From the NCBI GenBank assembly GCA_964423865.1, contig CAYRGN010000032.1, forward strand, positions 1-41,473: a DNA stretch of 41,473 bases, read 5' to 3'. Position numbers and translations under genes: made by a program. Positions 15,129 through 22,905 of this stretch are shown here, one piece after another. Source of the stretch: Leadbetterella sp964423865 (GTDB taxonomy: Bacteria; Bacteroidota; Bacteroidia; Cytophagales; Spirosomataceae). Each line of letters starts with the position of its first letter. Position 1 is the first letter of the stretch. The notes below the pieces were generated by a model that ran no database searches, was not told where the DNA came from, and saw nothing but the letters and a program-made list of their open reading frames with translations.

Positions 15129-16045
15129 AATGAAGATGTATTTAAATTTTCTTTACTATAGAGAAATGCTCCTTCTTCCCGGCGGGAACTCCGGCGCGTT
15201 TTCATTACCACACCGGTTTGCCGGAGAAGTTTGCGGGCCATTTTAAGGTATTCAAAACCGGTCTTCCTATCGGGCTTCAGGCAGGCCGTCAGTGACTTTT
15301 TCACAGCGGCCAGTATACTGAAGGCAAATGCTTCCGGGAGAGAGTAATTCGGATTAACGGCTTCTGTCAGGAAATAAACGTATTCGGCGTAGAGAAATTT
15401 CTCCCGGCTGACCGGCCGGTTTTCCCGGCAGTGATACCCCAGGGCATTTCCGGCATAACCGGTTTTCAACCCTCGGTATTTTATCCGGTTAACATAATCA
15501 CCATCTTCTCCGTAATGCAAAAAGACAGGGGCAAAGCCGCCAATAATTTTGAGAACCGGCACCGGGATCAGCCACAGTGCAGCGTTGATAAAAGAACATT
15601 CGGTCAGGCCGTGCAGCGGAATGTCGCGGAGGCTCTTCAGACCGGAGTAAGCCCTGAAACCAAGATCGAAGTCGTCTCCTTTGCCGTTCAGATGAACGGG
15701 CGAAAGGATCCCGAAGTCTTTGTTTTTTTTGGCATGTTCCACTAAATTTCCGATCGTATCTTTTGCAATATAAGCATCCTGGTTGATCAGGAACACGTAG
15801 TCAAAGTTTTCGCGGATAGCGTATGCAAATCCCTGGTTATTGGCAGAACCAAACCCCTTGTTGGTAAGGTTCTGTTCCAGGGTGACCTCCGGGTAATACA
15901 GCAAGATCCTGGAAACCGTTTGGTCGGTGGAGCCGTTGTCTGCCACAAAAACAGATACGGGGTGTTCCGAACGCCGCAGGCTGCCCAGGCACAGGTCGAG
16001 CCAGGGGTCAAAATTATAGGAAACGATGATCGCCAGAACTTTCAT
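15125..16045 (-). CDS. Rhamnosyltransferase-like GT2 family glycosyltransferase
   Basis: A 306-aa glycosyltransferase and first gene of the minus-strand glycan operon. The N-terminus 'MKVLAIIVSYNFDPWLDLCLGSL' and 'VFVADNGSTDQTV' are the nucleotide-binding half of GT2 enzymes. 'NKGFGSANNQGFAYA' and 'DYVFLINQDAYI' give the DxD-equivalent metal site (NQD, about residue 90). 'HYGEDGDYVNRIKYRGLKTGY' is the ED-x-D catalytic region typical of rhamnosyltransferases and WbbL-like enzymes. It is cytoplasmic or membrane-associated; the exact sugar is unknown. The start is 6 bp from a TATCTTTG element, so its mRNA would have a very short leader. Confidence 0.82.
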   Translation of the reverse strand: MKVLAIIVSYNFDPWLDLCLGSLRRSEHPVSVFVADNGSTDQTVSRILLYYPEVTLEQNLTNKGFGSANNQGFAYAIRENFDYVFLINQDAYIAKDTIGNLVEHAKKNKDFGILSPVHLNGKGDDFDLGFRAYSGLKSLRDIPLHGLTECSFINAALWLIPVPVLKIIGGFAPVFLHYGEDGDYVNRIKYRGLKTGYAGNALGYHCRENRPVSREKFLYAEYVYFLTEAVNPNYSLPEAFAFSILAAVKKSLTACLKPDRKTGFEYLKMARKLLRQTGVVMKTRRSSRREEGAFLYSKENLNTSSL

Positions 16046-16050
16046 TAGGG

Positions 16051-16112
16051 CAAAGATATTTGATTATAATCAAGTATTTCGAAGGACTTCTGAAATCATT
16101 CCCGTAATTTTG
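16051..16112. promoter_or_regulatory. Divergent promoter elements around a 14-bp palindrome
   Basis: On the minus strand TATCTTTG (16058-16051) precedes the glycosyltransferase start at 16045. On the plus strand TAATTTTG (16105-16112) precedes the aminotransferase start at 16151. Between them TTGATTATAATCAA (16060-16073) is a perfect palindrome directly abutting the minus-strand element. Both -7-type elements fit TANNTTTG, but neither has a clear TTG at 17-23 bp. The palindrome is a plausible operator for the glycan operon. Confidence 0.45.
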
Positions 16113-16150
16113 TGCAATTTTTCGATAACGCATTAAACTATCATTAAGCA

Positions 16151-17347
16151 ATGGCACAGTCATTAGCCGACAGAATCAATAACTTGGAAGAGTCTTCTAC
16201 CCTTTTGATGTCTAAAAAATCAAGGGAGCTGGCCGCCCAGGGGCACAAAGTGATCAATTTATCTATTGGAGAACCGGATTTCAAGACGCCAAAACACATC
16301 TGTGACGCGGCCAAAGACGCTATTGACAAGGGATTTCACTCCTACACACCGGTAGCAGGTATTCCGGAACTCCGGAAAGCCATCGCGGAAAAGTTTAAAC
16401 GGGACAACGGCATCGTATGGGGGCCGGAGAACGTGATTGTTTCTACCGGAGCCAAGCACTCCCTGGCCAATGTGATCCAGGTGTTGGTGAACCCGGGCGA
16501 CGAGGTGGTGATCCTGGCGCCGTATTGGGTGAGCTATTCCGAAATGGTGAAACTCGCCGAAGGAAAATCCGTGGTAGTGGAAGGAGCGTTTGAAAATGAT
16601 TTCAAAGCTACACCCGCGCAGGTGGAAGCGGCCATTACCGATAAGACCAAAATTCTGATGTTTGCTTCCCCCAATAACCCCACAGGTTCGGTATACAGCG
16701 AAGCCGAACTGAGGGCCATTGCCCAAGTGGTGGAAAAACATCCGAATGTTTACGTGCTGGCCGATGAAATTTACGAATACATTAATTTCCGGGAGGAAGG
16801 CCACTTCAGCATTGGCTCCATTCCGGAAATCAAAGACCGGGTGATTACCGTAAACGGAATGGCCAAAGGCTTTGCCATGACCGGCTGGAGAATCGGGTAT
16901 ATCGGTGCAGCAAAATGGATTGTAGACGGGGTAGATAAACTCCAGGGACAGGTGACTTCCGGTACGAACCATATCGCGCAGCGGGCTTCTGTAGTAGCGT
17001 GGGACGATATGAGTGCGGCAGAAACCATGCGCGAAGCCTACCTCCGGAGACGCGATATCGTAGTGGGCCTCCTGAAAGAAATTCCCGGCTTCAAGGTGAA
17101 TGTACCGGAAGGCGCGTTTTACGCTTTTCCGGATATCAGCTATTATTTCGGGAAATCAGACGGCGCCACCGAAATAAAAAATTCAGACGACCTGGCCCTG
17201 TGGCTCCTGGAAAAAGTATACGTGGCTACCGTGGCCGGTTCCGGCTTTGGAGCGCCCAATTGCATCCGGATCTCTACTGCCGCGTCGGAAGAGTCGCTCC
17301 GCGAGGCCATAAGTAGAATTAAAGAGGCGGTAGCTTTATTGAAATAA
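16151..17347 (+). CDS. Class I PLP-dependent aminotransferase (aspartate aminotransferase type)
   Basis: A 398-aa cytosolic aminotransferase of fold type I, subgroup I-gamma, most like aspartate/prephenate aminotransferases. Visible motifs: 'NLSIGEPDFKTP' (about 36-47), 'STGAKHSL' (phosphate-binding loop, about 98-105), 'SPNNPTG' (173-179), 'LADEIYEY' with PLP-pairing Asp205, and 'NGMAKGFAMTGWRIGYIG' with the Schiff-base Lys239; near the C-terminus 'NCIRISTA' holds the carboxylate-binding Arg. The full length matches the family. It lies 9 bp before the preferred rsmH start and probably shares its transcript. This is unusual because rsmH normally follows mraZ. Confidence 0.85.
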   Translation: MAQSLADRINNLEESSTLLMSKKSRELAAQGHKVINLSIGEPDFKTPKHICDAAKDAIDKGFHSYTPVAGIPELRKAIAEKFKRDNGIVWGPENVIVSTGAKHSLANVIQVLVNPGDEVVILAPYWVSYSEMVKLAEGKSVVVEGAFENDFKATPAQVEAAITDKTKILMFASPNNPTGSVYSEAELRAIAQVVEKHPNVYVLADEIYEYINFREEGHFSIGSIPEIKDRVITVNGMAKGFAMTGWRIGYIGAAKWIVDGVDKLQGQVTSGTNHIAQRASVVAWDDMSAAETMREAYLRRRDIVVGLLKEIPGFKVNVPEGAFYAFPDISYYFGKSDGATEIKNSDDLALWLLEKVYVATVAGSGFGAPNCIRISTAASEESLREAISRIKEAVALLK

Positions 17348-17356
17348 GTGGAGGAA

Positions 17357-18265
17357 ATGTACACATACCACCGCCCAGTGATGCTGGCGGAATGCCTGGA
17401 AGGACTGAATATCCGTCCCGACGGGGTGTATGTGGATGTCACGTTCGGCGGTGGCGGGCACTCCAGGGAAATCCTGAAGTACCTCACCACCGGCCATCTC
17501 TATGCCTTTGACCAGGACGAAGACGCAAGAGAGCAATCCCTGCGTATGTCTTCTCCGAACTTTACCTTTATAAAAGCAAATTTCCGGAACATCCGCAAAT
17601 ACCTGAAGATCTACGGCGTAAGCAAAGTAGACGGTATCCTGGCCGACCTGGGGATCTCTTCTCACCAGATCGATACCGCCGGCCGGGGCTTTTCCACCCG
17701 TTTTGAAGGTGACCTGGACATGCGCATGAACCAGGCGTCGGAACTGACGGCGCAGGAGGTGGTCAATGCCTGGTCGGAAGAAGACCTGCATAAGATTTTC
17801 GGGATGTACGGAGAGCTGAAAAATGCCCGTTCGGTTGCCCGGAATATTGCCAATTCGCGTACTTCTCACCCTTTGGTGACCATTTCCGACCTTAAAAAGG
17901 TACTTCAACCCCTGGCACCGCGGGGCAAGGAAAATAAGTTTTTCGCCCAGGTGTTTCAGGCCCTGAGAATAGAGGTCAACGAAGAAATGCGTGTGCTGGA
18001 AGAGTTCCTGCTCCAGGTACCCGACCTGTTGAATCCCGGCGGGCGCCTGGTGGTGATGTCTTACCACTCCCTGGAAGACCGGCCGGTCAAAAACTTTATC
18101 CGGAGCGGAAAATTTTTCGGAGAGGTGGAAAAAGATATTTTCGGGAATGAGCTGAAACCCCTCAGCGCCGTTACCCGCAAAGCGGTAGAGGCCGGGGCGG
18201 AAGAAGTAGAGCGCAATCCGAGAGCCAGGAGCGCCCGCCTGCGAATAGCAGAGAAGCCGGCGTAA
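17357..18265 (+). CDS. rsmH: 16S rRNA (cytosine1402-N4)-methyltransferase RsmH
   Basis: A 302-aa SAM-dependent enzyme that methylates N4 of C1402 in the decoding centre of 16S rRNA. It begins with the diagnostic 'YTYHRPVMLAECLEGL', then 'VYVDVTFGGGGHSREIL' (SAM site), 'LADLGISSHQID' with 'GRGFSTRFEGDLDMRM', 'ENKFFAQVFQALRIEVNEE' and 'VVMSYHSLEDRPVKNFI'. The ATG at 17357 is preferred over an in-frame GTG at 17348, which touches the previous stop. An SD-like GGAGGA (17350-17355) lies only 1 bp before the ATG, too close to help. Between the aminotransferase and ftsL; mraZ, its usual partner, is missing here. Confidence 0.93.
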   Translation: MYTYHRPVMLAECLEGLNIRPDGVYVDVTFGGGGHSREILKYLTTGHLYAFDQDEDAREQSLRMSSPNFTFIKANFRNIRKYLKIYGVSKVDGILADLGISSHQIDTAGRGFSTRFEGDLDMRMNQASELTAQEVVNAWSEEDLHKIFGMYGELKNARSVARNIANSRTSHPLVTISDLKKVLQPLAPRGKENKFFAQVFQALRIEVNEEMRVLEEFLLQVPDLLNPGGRLVVMSYHSLEDRPVKNFIRSGKFFGEVEKDIFGNELKPLSAVTRKAVEAGAEEVERNPRARSARLRIAEKPA

Positions 18266-18333
18266 AAAATCCGGAAATTTCCCCACTTTAAATTTTTAGT
18301 CCGCATACGGGTGAGGATTGAGATTTTTATTTC

Positions 18334-18341
18334 TAAATTTG
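18334..18341 (+). promoter_or_regulatory. -7 promoter element before the FtsL-like gene
   Basis: TAAATTTG fits the Bacteroidota TANNTTTG element and lies 23 bp before the start at 18365, in the 99-bp gap that follows rsmH. The nearest upstream TTG is only 13 bp away (18318-18320), shorter than the usual 17-23, so the promoter is tentative. It would allow ftsL-ftsI to be transcribed independently of rsmH. Confidence 0.35.
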
Positions 18342-18364
18342 GGTAGTGCTTACCTAAAATTTCA

Positions 18365-18742
18365 ATGCTCATGAATCAGTTTCGTCGCCGGAAACCGGTT
18401 AAGGCCGCCCCGGAAAAAAGAAGAAACGGCTGGTTGAATTCTGCCGCGGACTGGATTACCCTCAAATTAGGACTGGAACAACGCCTTACCCCGGCAGCGC
18501 TTTCCCGCATCCTGTGGATAGGCGCTCTCGCCGTAGTGTATATTTATTTTCAGCATAATTTTGACCGCCTGATCCGGGAAACCGAAAAGGCCGAGAAAAC
18601 CCTGGAGGAAAGGCGGGCCGTGTATATCTCGCACAAGGCCAACTACCTCTTTGCCAGCAAGCAGTCGGAAATTGAAAAAAAGCTGAAAGGCTTCACCAAT
18701 GCGCAGTCGCCCGTTAAAATTTCGACACAAACCCCTCAGTAA
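18365..18742 (+). CDS. FtsL-like cell division protein
   Basis: A 125-aa bitopic inner-membrane protein: a basic cytoplasmic N-terminus (MLMNQFRRRKPVKAAPEKRR), one transmembrane helix (about 47-64, ILWIGALAVVYIYFQHNF) and a charged helical periplasmic part (about 65-115, RETEKAEKTLEERRAVYISHKAN) that suits a coiled coil. This is the shape of FtsL, which with FtsB/DivIC recruits and activates the FtsWI septal synthase. Sequence similarity to proteobacterial FtsL is low, as is usual; position between rsmH and ftsI supports the call. An alternative ATG lies two codons in (18371). It ends 2 bp before ftsI. Confidence 0.8.
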   Translation: MLMNQFRRRKPVKAAPEKRRNGWLNSAADWITLKLGLEQRLTPAALSRILWIGALAVVYIYFQHNFDRLIRETEKAEKTLEERRAVYISHKANYLFASKQSEIEKKLKGFTNAQSPVKISTQTPQ

Positions 18743-18744
18743 CC

Positions 18745-20844
18745 ATGGCCGGAAACAGTAAAATTAAAGATACCTTTATCCAGAGGTCGTGGTGGGTCTG
18801 GGGTGCCCTTTTCTTTCTTTCCCTCCTTATCGCATTTAAGATCCTTAGGTTCCAAACCGTTCAGAAGGAAGAGCTGCTGAGCCTGGTGCGCAGCACCCAG
18901 ATGAAAGAGCGGGTGATTGAGGCCCGCCGGGGAAACATTTATGCCGCCGACGGGTCGTCTATCCTGGCTACTTCTACGCCCCAGTACCGGATGGTGCTGG
19001 ACCCCAGCGTGGCCCGTCCGGCCATTTTTGAGGCCCATGTGAGCGAGCTGGCTGAAAAACTGGCCCGCTATTTTAAAGACAAAAGCGCGGCCCAATACAA
19101 GGAGAGTATCCTGGCGGCCCGCAAGGCGAAAAGGAGCTTTATGGTATTGAATAACCAAAAACTCAACTACAGGCAGAAAGTGGAATTGGAGACTTTTCCC
19201 TTCTTCGATAAAGGGCCGGTAAAGGCGGGAGGTTTTTTTGAAGAAACGGAAATCCGTTTTCACCCCTACCGAAGTCTGGCTGAGAGGACGATCGGGAACC
19301 TGGACAGAAAGAATGTGCGAACCGGCGCTACGGGCATCGAGGCGGAATTTGACAGTTATCTCAGGGGGGTAGACGGGAAAGGCTTTTACGAAAGGCTGCC
19401 CGGCGGTTATATGAAACCGGTAGACCTGGAGTCTGATATTGCCGCTACGCCGGGCCTGGACGTGATCACCACCCTCGATGTGAACTTCCAGGATATCGCG
19501 GAGAGTGCCCTGAGGGATAGGGTAAATGAAACCCAGGCCCGCTACGGCAGCGTGGTGCTGATGGAAATCGAAACGGGAGCCGTCAAAGCCATCGCCAACC
19601 TCACCCGGCATACCGATGCGGCAGGACAAGTGTATTTCAGTGATGATATCAACTACGCGGTGGCCGGCGGAACCGACCCCGGCTCTACTTTCAAGCTGGC
19701 TTCTATGCTGGCTATGCTGGAGAAATCAGGCCTGAAACCCACCGATCATGCCGTGACGTGCAACGGGGCGATCCGCCACAACAACGTGTCTTTTACCTGC
19801 TCGCACGGGCATGGGGACCTGACTGTACAAGAGGTGTTTGAAAAGTCGTGTAATATCGGGATTTACGCTTTGATGAAGAAAACGTTCGGTTTTGCACGCT
19901 CGGATGATTTTTATACGTACCTGCAAAAGTTCCGCCTGGATAAGCCCACTGGTTTTCAGCTGAAAGGCGAACCGGATCCCTTGATTAAGAACGCGGCGAG
20001 TAAAACGTTCAGCAGTACCACCATTCCCTGGATGTCGATAGGCTACGAGTCGCGCATTACCCCTATACAAATGTTGGCTTTTTACAACGCGGTAGCCAAC
20101 AACGGCTACTGGGTACAGCCCCAGTTAGTGAAAGAAGTACGCTCCGGCAGTACTACGGTACATTCTTTCCCCGCTTTGAAGGTATCCGCCCCCATTGCCT
20201 CAAAAGCCTCCATCGCGGCGGTAAAACAGATGATGGAAGGGGTAGTCAGGAACGGTACGGCCCGGAACATCCATTATGGAGAATGTACCGCGGCCGGGAA
20301 AACCGGTACGGCCCAGAAGAGAGTAAACGGCAGCTATGAGCGGGGCCAGTATTATACGTCCTTTATCGGGTATTTCCCAGCCAATCAGCCCCGGTACAGT
20401 TGCCTGGTGGTCATTGATGAACCCATAGGGAAGGACGTATACGGAGGAGATGTATGTGCGCCGGTGTTTAAAACCATAGCAGATAAGATCTACGCCTACG
20501 ATATGGGCATGCATAAAACCCGGATAGTGAAGGCGGAGGCAGGGAAAGCGGCGGGTACGCTGGCGGCGGGAAAGGCTACTGACCAGGCGGTGATTGCCCG
20601 GAAGCTGAACTTTACGAACCGGCCGGTAGGCGAGGGCTGGCTTATGCCTGCCACGGTGGGGAAAGACTCGGTGGTTTGGGTGGCCCGGGCGGTAGAAGGA
20701 GACCTGAATAATCTCATTGGACTTACGCTCCGCGATGCCCTCCCTCTCCTGGAAAACGATAAGTATAAGGTGCATCACAGCGGTTTCGGAAGGATAGCCG
20801 AAGTCACCCGCGAAGACCGCCACGTTTATCTCGTACTTAGGTAG
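18745..20844 (+). CDS. ftsI: Penicillin-binding protein FtsI (PBP3-type septal transpeptidase)
   Basis: A 699-aa class B penicillin-binding protein that cross-links septal peptidoglycan. A single membrane anchor lies at about 16-36 (WWVWGALFFLSLLIAFKIL), followed by the dimerisation domain ('EARRGNIYAADGSSILATS', about 59-77) and the transpeptidase domain. The latter has the SxxK active site STFK (Ser314, Lys317), SCN (368-370) and KTGT (519-522). A C-terminal PASTA-like domain occupies about 630-699 ('LRDALPLLENDKYKVHHSGFG'), normal for Bacteroidota FtsI. It follows ftsL by 2 bp. In most genomes murE and mraY come next; here the next gene is an M14 carboxypeptidase, so the cluster is cut short. 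Confidence 0.93.
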   Translation: MAGNSKIKDTFIQRSWWVWGALFFLSLLIAFKILRFQTVQKEELLSLVRSTQMKERVIEARRGNIYAADGSSILATSTPQYRMVLDPSVARPAIFEAHVSELAEKLARYFKDKSAAQYKESILAARKAKRSFMVLNNQKLNYRQKVELETFPFFDKGPVKAGGFFEETEIRFHPYRSLAERTIGNLDRKNVRTGATGIEAEFDSYLRGVDGKGFYERLPGGYMKPVDLESDIAATPGLDVITTLDVNFQDIAESALRDRVNETQARYGSVVLMEIETGAVKAIANLTRHTDAAGQVYFSDDINYAVAGGTDPGSTFKLASMLAMLEKSGLKPTDHAVTCNGAIRHNNVSFTCSHGHGDLTVQEVFEKSCNIGIYALMKKTFGFARSDDFYTYLQKFRLDKPTGFQLKGEPDPLIKNAASKTFSSTTIPWMSIGYESRITPIQMLAFYNAVANNGYWVQPQLVKEVRSGSTTVHSFPALKVSAPIASKASIAAVKQMMEGVVRNGTARNIHYGECTAAGKTGTAQKRVNGSYERGQYYTSFIGYFPANQPRYSCLVVIDEPIGKDVYGGDVCAPVFKTIADKIYAYDMGMHKTRIVKAEAGKAAGTLAAGKATDQAVIARKLNFTNRPVGEGWLMPATVGKDSVVWVARAVEGDLNNLIGLTLRDALPLLENDKYKVHHSGFGRIAEVTREDRHVYLVLR

Positions 20845-20889
20845 GTGTTCTTCGATATTTCAGTAAGCTCACTACAAACTGCCTTTGTC

Positions 20890-20910
20890 ATGCCGAGCTT
20901 GTCGAGGCAT
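20890..20910. repeat. Short inverted repeat of an intergenic repeat family
   Basis: ATGCC (20890-20894) and GGCAT (20906-20910) flank gagcttgtcga. It resembles one arm of the larger palindrome at 36044-36136 in its gagctt/tcga core but is isolated and short. It lies in the 92-bp gap after ftsI. Confidence 0.45.
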
Positions 20911-20936
20911 TTCTACTCCAAAATAATGAAAATCTA

Positions 20937-22151
20937 ATGAACCGATTAATCGATGTACACGATTCCTTCAAAGAAAAAGCATTCAAAAACCGCCGGTTCA
21001 AACACCGCGATGTCTTGGCACGGATAGCGGCTTGTGGTTTTGAAAACTGTAGCGTTGGATGCTCTTTTGAGGGGCGGGATATTCGGAAAATTACCGCAGG
21101 ACACGGAAAAAGGAAAGTTTTACTATGGTCGCAGATGCACGGTGACGAGGCCACGGCCACCATGGCCATCTTTGATATCCTGAACTTTCTGCGGTCTTCC
21201 GGTACGCCGGAGTTCGACGGAATGAGGAAAACCATTCTCGGCCACCTGGAATTACACTTTGTACCCATGCTTAACCCTGACGGCGCGGAGAGATTTCAGC
21301 GGCGTACGGCTCAGGAAATTGACATGAACCGTGACGCCCTGGCGCTGCAATGCCCGGAAAGCCGTATCCTGAAATCACTGGTGACGGATCTGCGCCCCGA
21401 GTTCGCTTTTAACCTGCACGATCAGGCGGTGTACTATGCCGTAGGCGACACTCCGGTGCAGTCTACGATTGCTTTCCTGGCCACCGCCAGCGACGCCGAT
21501 CGGGGGTGGAACCCGGTGCGTACCCGCGCCATGCAGGTGATCTGTAAAATGAATGAACAATTGCAGGAGATTATACCCGGCAGGGTAGCCCGGTTTTCCG
21601 ACGAATTCGAACCCCGGGCGTTTGGCGACAATATACAGCAATGGGGCAGTAGCCTCATCCTGGTGGAGTCGGGGGCCTACCCGGAAGATCCGGAGAAACA
21701 ATACATCCGGGCATTGAACTTTTATAGTATCCTGGAAGCCCTGCTCGCCATTGCGGAAGAATCGTATACCGGCTTTGCCCTGGAAACCTACGAGGCGATT
21801 CCTGTGAATAACCGGAGTTTCCTTGATTTGAAAATTACCAATTTACGGGTGCCTTGTCCGGGAGGACACTATACGGTAGACCTGGGAATTCTTCGTACAG
21901 AAAAAAATACGTCCCGGGCAAAGAATTTTACACATACCAGCGTTATAGAAGAAATAGGCGACCTCTCTGTTTTTCACGGGATAGAAGTATTCGATGCGCA
22001 GGGGGGGGAATGGAAGCCTTTGGAGGACTTCCCCGCTTTAAAAGAAAAATATAAACGGAGCCCCGGGAAACTGCTTGCAGGTGAAATCGCTACTTTTGTG
22101 ATTGACCACGGCAGAACACAGACCCTTGTACTGAATGGTAAAATTGTTTAA
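20937..22151 (+). CDS. M14-family zinc carboxypeptidase
   Basis: A 404-aa metallopeptidase with the M14 zinc site: HGDE at residues 68-71 (ligands His68 and Glu71), third ligand His161 in 'FNLHDQ', a substrate-carboxylate-binding 'NRD' at 131-133 and a probable catalytic Glu244 in 'LVESGAYPED'. No signal peptide is visible, so it appears cytoplasmic, unlike digestive carboxypeptidases. After about residue 290 a beta-rich C-terminal domain follows. Family members remove C-terminal amino acids or act on peptidoglycan peptides; position next to ftsI permits the latter but does not show it. It overlaps the next gene by 17 bp. Confidence 0.85.
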   Translation: MNRLIDVHDSFKEKAFKNRRFKHRDVLARIAACGFENCSVGCSFEGRDIRKITAGHGKRKVLLWSQMHGDEATATMAIFDILNFLRSSGTPEFDGMRKTILGHLELHFVPMLNPDGAERFQRRTAQEIDMNRDALALQCPESRILKSLVTDLRPEFAFNLHDQAVYYAVGDTPVQSTIAFLATASDADRGWNPVRTRAMQVICKMNEQLQEIIPGRVARFSDEFEPRAFGDNIQQWGSSLILVESGAYPEDPEKQYIRALNFYSILEALLAIAEESYTGFALETYEAIPVNNRSFLDLKITNLRVPCPGGHYTVDLGILRTEKNTSRAKNFTHTSVIEEIGDLSVFHGIEVFDAQGGEWKPLEDFPALKEKYKRSPGKLLAGEIATFVIDHGRTQTLVLNGKIV

Positions 22152-22881
22152 AACATTTCTCTTCCTCTTTCTTTTAAGCACGGTGGGCTACGCCCAGGAG
22201 CGGTCTGTTTACGGGCGTGTGGTAGACAGCACACGGCACGAGGGCATTAACGGGCTGATTATCCAGAATGTGACGTCCGGGCAAATGGTGAACACCAATA
22301 AGACGGGCGATTTCTTTATCCGGGCTCTTCCCGGCGATTCCATTGTAGTGATGGATATAGGCTATGAACGGGTGGGAACCACCTACGACGGTAAAAACAG
22401 ATATCCGGTCATTGGTACCAAACAGCAGCCGATTATGCTGAAAGAAGTGGTCATTACCGATAAACGCCGGAAAGAACTGCAGGAGGAAATCGACGCCTTT
22501 CTTCTGAACCCCCAAAGCGGCGGGGCTATTCGCGAAGAAATTATGGGCAACCTGCTTTCTCCGGCCGCCAGCCAGCAACCCGGTATAGGTATTTCTATCG
22601 ATGGTCTCTATGAACTGTGGAGCCGGCAGGGAAAGCAGAATCGCAAGGTGGCGGACCTGAAATACAACGACGTCAAAGGGTTTTATGTAGACCTCAAATA
22701 CAACCGGCAGCTGGTGGCCCAGGTGACCAAGCTGGAAGACCATGAAATAGACGATTTCATGAACTTCTGTCGCCCCAATGAAGATTTTATCCTCCGCGCC
22801 AACGATTACGACCTCACCAACAAAATTCTGCTGTGCCTGAAAGATTACCGGACATCAAGGGTGTTCCGGAGGGTGAAGTGA
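22135..22881 (+). CDS. Secreted CarboxypepD_reg-like domain protein
   Basis: A 248-aa exported protein: signal peptide about 1-20 (FKTFLFLFLLSTVGYAQ), then a carboxypeptidase-regulatory-like beta-sandwich (about 22-100: 'RSVYGRVVDSTRHEGINGLIIQN', 'GDFFIRALPGDSIVVMDIGY', 'LKEVVITDK'). This is the same fold that starts TonB-dependent receptors, but no plug or barrel follows. The C-terminal part (about 105-248) is alpha/beta, charged and unrecognised. Function unknown; such stand-alone proteins are common in Bacteroidota. Translation is probably coupled to the upstream carboxypeptidase (17-bp overlap). Confidence 0.7.
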   Translation: MVKLFKTFLFLFLLSTVGYAQERSVYGRVVDSTRHEGINGLIIQNVTSGQMVNTNKTGDFFIRALPGDSIVVMDIGYERVGTTYDGKNRYPVIGTKQQPIMLKEVVITDKRRKELQEEIDAFLLNPQSGGAIREEIMGNLLSPAASQQPGIGISIDGLYELWSRQGKQNRKVADLKYNDVKGFYVDLKYNRQLVAQVTKLEDHEIDDFMNFCRPNEDFILRANDYDLTNKILLCLKDYRTSRVFRRVK

Positions 22882-22905
22882 TATTTTGTCTAAGTATAAT
22901 GTTTA

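Noticed and set aside
17336..18286. A 316-codon minus-strand frame opposite rsmH
   Set aside because: Antisense shadow of a clearly identified housekeeping gene.
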